Positions 62,101-64,000 of a stretch of DNA of 64,000 nt are shown piece by piece. Source of the stretch: Pholis gunnellus. Lineage: Eukaryota > Chordata > Actinopteri > Perciformes > Pholidae. Position 1 is the first letter of the stretch; the number at the start of each line of letters is the position of its first letter. The notes beneath the pieces are model-generated. The model had not been told where the DNA came from, made no database searches, and saw only the letters and a program-made list of their open reading frames with translations. The translations under genes were made by a program, and so were the position numbers. The stretch spans positions 23,086,933 to 23,150,932 of the forward strand of contig OU342806.1 in assembly GCA_910591455.2 (NCBI GenBank). The letters run 5' to 3'.

Positions 62101-63971
62101 TCAGTGCCGTCACAGTCATTTCCCCTCTCATTTGGTTTGGCCTTGTGGTCATTTTGGTTTTAGAGTGGCCTGCTATGAATCATGCTAACTCGAGTGTCTA
62201 CTGCGAAGCAAACCCGAGAGTAGAGAGTGGTGGCTGCAGTCCCACCATCCGCCCTCCCTCAAAATTTGACTTCAAACCTGCATCATATTGCTGGAAATTT
62301 TGACTGCAGCCAGTCAGATCTTGATTAGATCACAATTTCCTTTTTTTATTTGCTTGGCAACAACAGGAAGGCAGACGCAGGTAAACGTGGGCTTGTTCTT
62401 TTTGTTTGTCGTGTGTTGTGCTCTGAACCGGCCTCTGAATAAATCTCCTCCTACATGTCTGGCTGCTGCGTGGCAGACCAACCCAGGTGAGTTGGTGCCG
62501 ATGTGTCACGTTCATTCCACTGGCCATCGCGTTGCTCCCACCTTAGCCCCGTTAGGGTCAGTTTACTTCACAGCGTGGTGGTGGGGGGGGGGGCGTTAGG
62601 TAAGACGACCTCATGCGCAATGGTCGAACCAGCCAGTAAGTCCTCATCGTTTTGGTCTTTTCACTTGTAAAAAACCCCAAACATCCTGTTAGAAAACACT
62701 AACCGCGTAGGTCTATAGTGCAGCCAGAATAATGTCATTGCCCCCCTCTTGTAGCTGATGGGGGGGGGGGGGACATCCACCACAGCTGCAGTTCAACAGC
62801 AATGTGTGTTTTCGTCATCCGCCACAAAGGGCGGCTCACTCTGCCTTGATGCAACAGAGAGAGGTTGTACTAGGCCGTGCACTTGCAACCGTAGTTTGAC
62901 ATGCCGCATAAAGATGAGATTCACGCCTCACCAATAGAGGAAAAGACTTGCAGGGTGAGGACTAACTTGTTGGTTTGACACATACGCTGGGTTCGCTTCC
63001 GCCCCTGATTAACAAGCAGAGAACAGACGGTTTTCTGAAGCTTTCAGTGGGACACATTCAGCGCCGTCTCCCACAAAGTCCCAGGTGGAGCTGGCCCTCA
63101 CCCATGAAACAATTGCACAACAGCTTTGTCCCAAATCCGTACTACATACTCATTCTGAGGAGGTTTCCAGTGCATTCACACTGGAAACGTGACTCTCCAA
63201 AGATGTCGGTGTGCAGTTGACGCTGTTGTCCTCTCATGTAATAAGCAAAGGAAACAAATTATTAACCATAATAACATTCTACACCTTTGCAAAACCATTG
63301 CTTGGTTCACTTCTTCTCCCGTCTTCATTTCCTGTTAGCACAGAATGACGAATTATATGTATCTCTTGTATACTAGCTGCAAGATCTGTACACTAAGTAA
63401 AATGGTTTGTAGTATTGGAACACAACTCATATCTTAGGAATGACATTGTTGCTTTGTGGTTGAACTGGTGCATGCATGTTACATTTGTGAAAGACATCTC
63501 CCTCTGTTTGTGCCATTGACGCTGTTTGAATATCACTGACTGCCAAAGAGTTGACCCATTGTGTTTGTGCGTGTCATATCAGGCCGTCCTTGTTTCCTCC
63601 CCTCAGAAGTTACACATGCATGTCTTCAGTCTTTGTGTCGCTCCTAATACTCACCGTGCCCACTCTCACAGATTTGCTGCTTAAAAGGACAGAGGGGCCT
63701 GGCCAATCAGCCCACTTTTGATGGGATCCACATCGTCAATCACTACGTGGGGCATGATGGGTCTTACCAGTCTTCAGATGAAGAAGGAGTCAAGGGCCCG
63801 AGCCTCTTGGACGCTCAGCAGAGCAGCAGGGGCCGGATCAGACTGCGCCCCAACCTCGCGGACACCAGCAGTGAGGAGGAGGACGAGGAGGAGGAGGAAG
63901 ACGACGAGGACGAGGAGTCCCTGCGACTCTCTGTACCTCCGAGCGGCAGCCACAAGTCCACCTCCGTGTGA
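43518..63971 (+). CDS. evi5: EVI5, TBC-domain Rab GTPase regulator
   Basis: Eighteen exons: 43518-43750, 47395-47584, 50291-50515, 50687-50761, 50903-51028, 51223-51366, 51782-51871, 52131-52228, 52545-52605, 52704-52757, 53781-53813, 54216-54356, 55355-55486, 55602-55742, 56217-56375, 56778-56924, 57332-57427 and 61383-61478, then the last at 63672-63971 (TGA): 846 aa without the first exon. It opens VATDKVALKLSSTLSWVKN, which marks EVI5 rather than EVI5L. The TBC domain spans about residues 142-345 and keeps both catalytic fingers (IRRDIARTYPEH and GYCQGSAF). A long coiled coil follows (KRLRTENRLLKQRI; KEEVMAVRLREADN), then an acidic tail. Known roles of EVI5: Rab11 binding / Rab GAP-type activity, centrosome and midbody function, and stabilising EMI1. 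Family matches and frame continuity make this sure; the count includes nineteen exons in all. Confidence 0.95.
43751..47394 (+). other. evi5 intron after exon 43518-43750
   Basis: 3.6 kb. Holds the hAT-like MITE at 43935-44142, a 27-base C run at 44426-44452 and a short (GT)n near 45723. No nested gene recognised. Confidence 0.7.
43935..44142. mobile_element. hAT-type MITE with 8-bp target duplication
   Basis: A 208-bp element whose ends are inverted (TAGGGATGCACTGA at the left; TCGGTGCATCTCTG at the right). It is flanked by ATACAAAT (43927-43934) and TTACAAAT (44143-44150), an 8-bp duplication with one change, as expected for hAT transposons. The interior repeats CCGATACC / GGTATCGG motifs and codes for nothing. 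Confidence 0.8.
47585..50290 (+). other. evi5 intron after exon 47395-47584
   Basis: 2.7 kb. Contains a fish interspersed repeat at about 48281-48345. Long minus-strand frames near 49386-50211 lack splice-bounded conserved content and are judged chance. Confidence 0.65.
48281..48345 (+). repeat. Fish interspersed repeat fragment (SINE/LINE tail-like)
   Basis: ACATTACATTACAG, then TTTAGCAGATGCTTTTATCC, then AAAGAGACTTACAATAAGTG. This matches a repeat end seen in many fish genomes, from memory. Family not assigned. Confidence 0.65.
52275..52380 (-). repeat. tRNA-derived SINE-like repeat in evi5 intron
   Basis: GGCTGGAATCGAACCCGGGA on the plus strand is the reverse complement of a tRNA-type B box (GGTTCGATTCC), followed by GTAACCACGAGG as the A-box side. 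Preceded by GACATGCAACGAAGGTCCC, a common fish repeat text. Antisense to evi5. Confidence 0.65.
52758..53780 (+). other. evi5 intron between 52757 and 53781
   Basis: 1.0 kb with no recognised feature. Minus-strand frames here are chance. Confidence 0.65.
54357..55354 (+). other. evi5 intron between 54356 and 55355
   Basis: 1.0 kb, containing the hAT-like MITE at 54996-55172. Human EVI5 has a short extra coiled-coil stretch at about this place that I did not find here. Confidence 0.6.
54996..55172. mobile_element. hAT-type MITE fragment
   Basis: Starts CAGGGCAGGGCGATATGG and ends GTCGCTCAGCC with inverted-terminal similarity (GGCTGAGCGAC against CAGGGCGAT). The interior is AT-rich with ATCATGATATC and CACGATACGATA. 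This matches a fish element that begins CAGGGCTGGGCGAT, from memory. No clean target duplication was seen. Confidence 0.55.
55743..56216 (+). other. evi5 intron between 55742 and 56217
   Basis: 474 bases, nothing recognised. Confidence 0.7.
56376..56777 (+). other. evi5 intron between 56375 and 56778
   Basis: 402 bases, nothing recognised. Confidence 0.7.
56925..57331 (+). other. evi5 intron between 56924 and 57332
   Basis: 407 bases, nothing recognised. Confidence 0.7.
58949..59005. repeat. (GT)n microsatellite followed by 21-base G run
   Basis: GT repeat at 58949-58984, then G21 at 58985-59005. Confidence 0.95.
59161..59189. repeat. (AC)n microsatellite
   Basis: AC repeat of about 14 units, opposite in sense to the GT repeat 155 bases upstream. 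Confidence 0.95.
61479..63671 (+). other. Last intron of evi5
   Basis: 2.2 kb. G runs near 62581-62594 and 62761-62772. No exon recognised. Confidence 0.7.
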
Positions 63972-64000
63972 CGAGCGCCGCGAAGAGTCGGGACTGAGGC

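Overview
The window is vertebrate nuclear DNA, almost certainly from a teleost fish. Genes are split into many short exons with GT-AG borders, introns are AT-rich and hold microsatellites, and several interspersed repeats look like common fish families. The encoded proteins (RPL5, DIPK1A, EVI5) are vertebrate orthologues. No bacterial gene, CRISPR array or operon is present.

Layout. 1-321 (minus): start of a retroelement gag-like frame cut by the window edge, beside a 220-bp GA/GAAA purine tract. 583-4945 (minus): complete eight-coding-exon gene for a divergent TCF/LEF-type HMG-box protein (383 aa by my splice model). 4950-7680: intergenic, with a decayed duplicated repeat. 7681-8161 (minus): two coiled-coil exons, perhaps the 3' end of ccdc18. 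9468-15543: a complete LTR retroelement (fish endogenous retrovirus) with two 437-bp LTRs I read as identical, a CAATT target duplication, a tRNA-Tyr primer site and a 51/65-bp minisatellite in the leader, but broken coding regions. 15544-21848: intergenic. 21849-30578 (plus): dipk1a, five exons, 428 aa. 31136-35730 (minus): rpl5, eight exons, 297 aa, with a 5'TOP-like start. 37878-63971 (plus): evi5, with a likely first coding exon at 37878-37955 and eighteen further exons from 43518 to the stop codon.

The dipk1a-rpl5-evi5 block matches the vertebrate 1p22-type neighbourhood (EVI5, RPL5, DIPK1A, with CCDC18 not far away). dipk1a and rpl5 converge tail to tail; rpl5 and evi5 diverge. The genes are not one pathway: RPL5 is a ribosomal protein and p53-MDM2 sensor, EVI5 is a TBC-domain Rab regulator with a long coiled coil, and DIPK1A is an ER membrane kinase-like protein. 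They are linked by old synteny.

The most notable points are the young-looking but coding-dead retroelement, the divergent TCF-like gene with no evident beta-catenin-binding region, an inferred GC-AG intron in evi5, a short candidate evi5 first exon, and three clean inverted repeats outside exons. I found no convincing new multi-gene system. Exon borders come from reading splice signals and reading-frame continuity by eye against remembered family proteins; no alignment was run.
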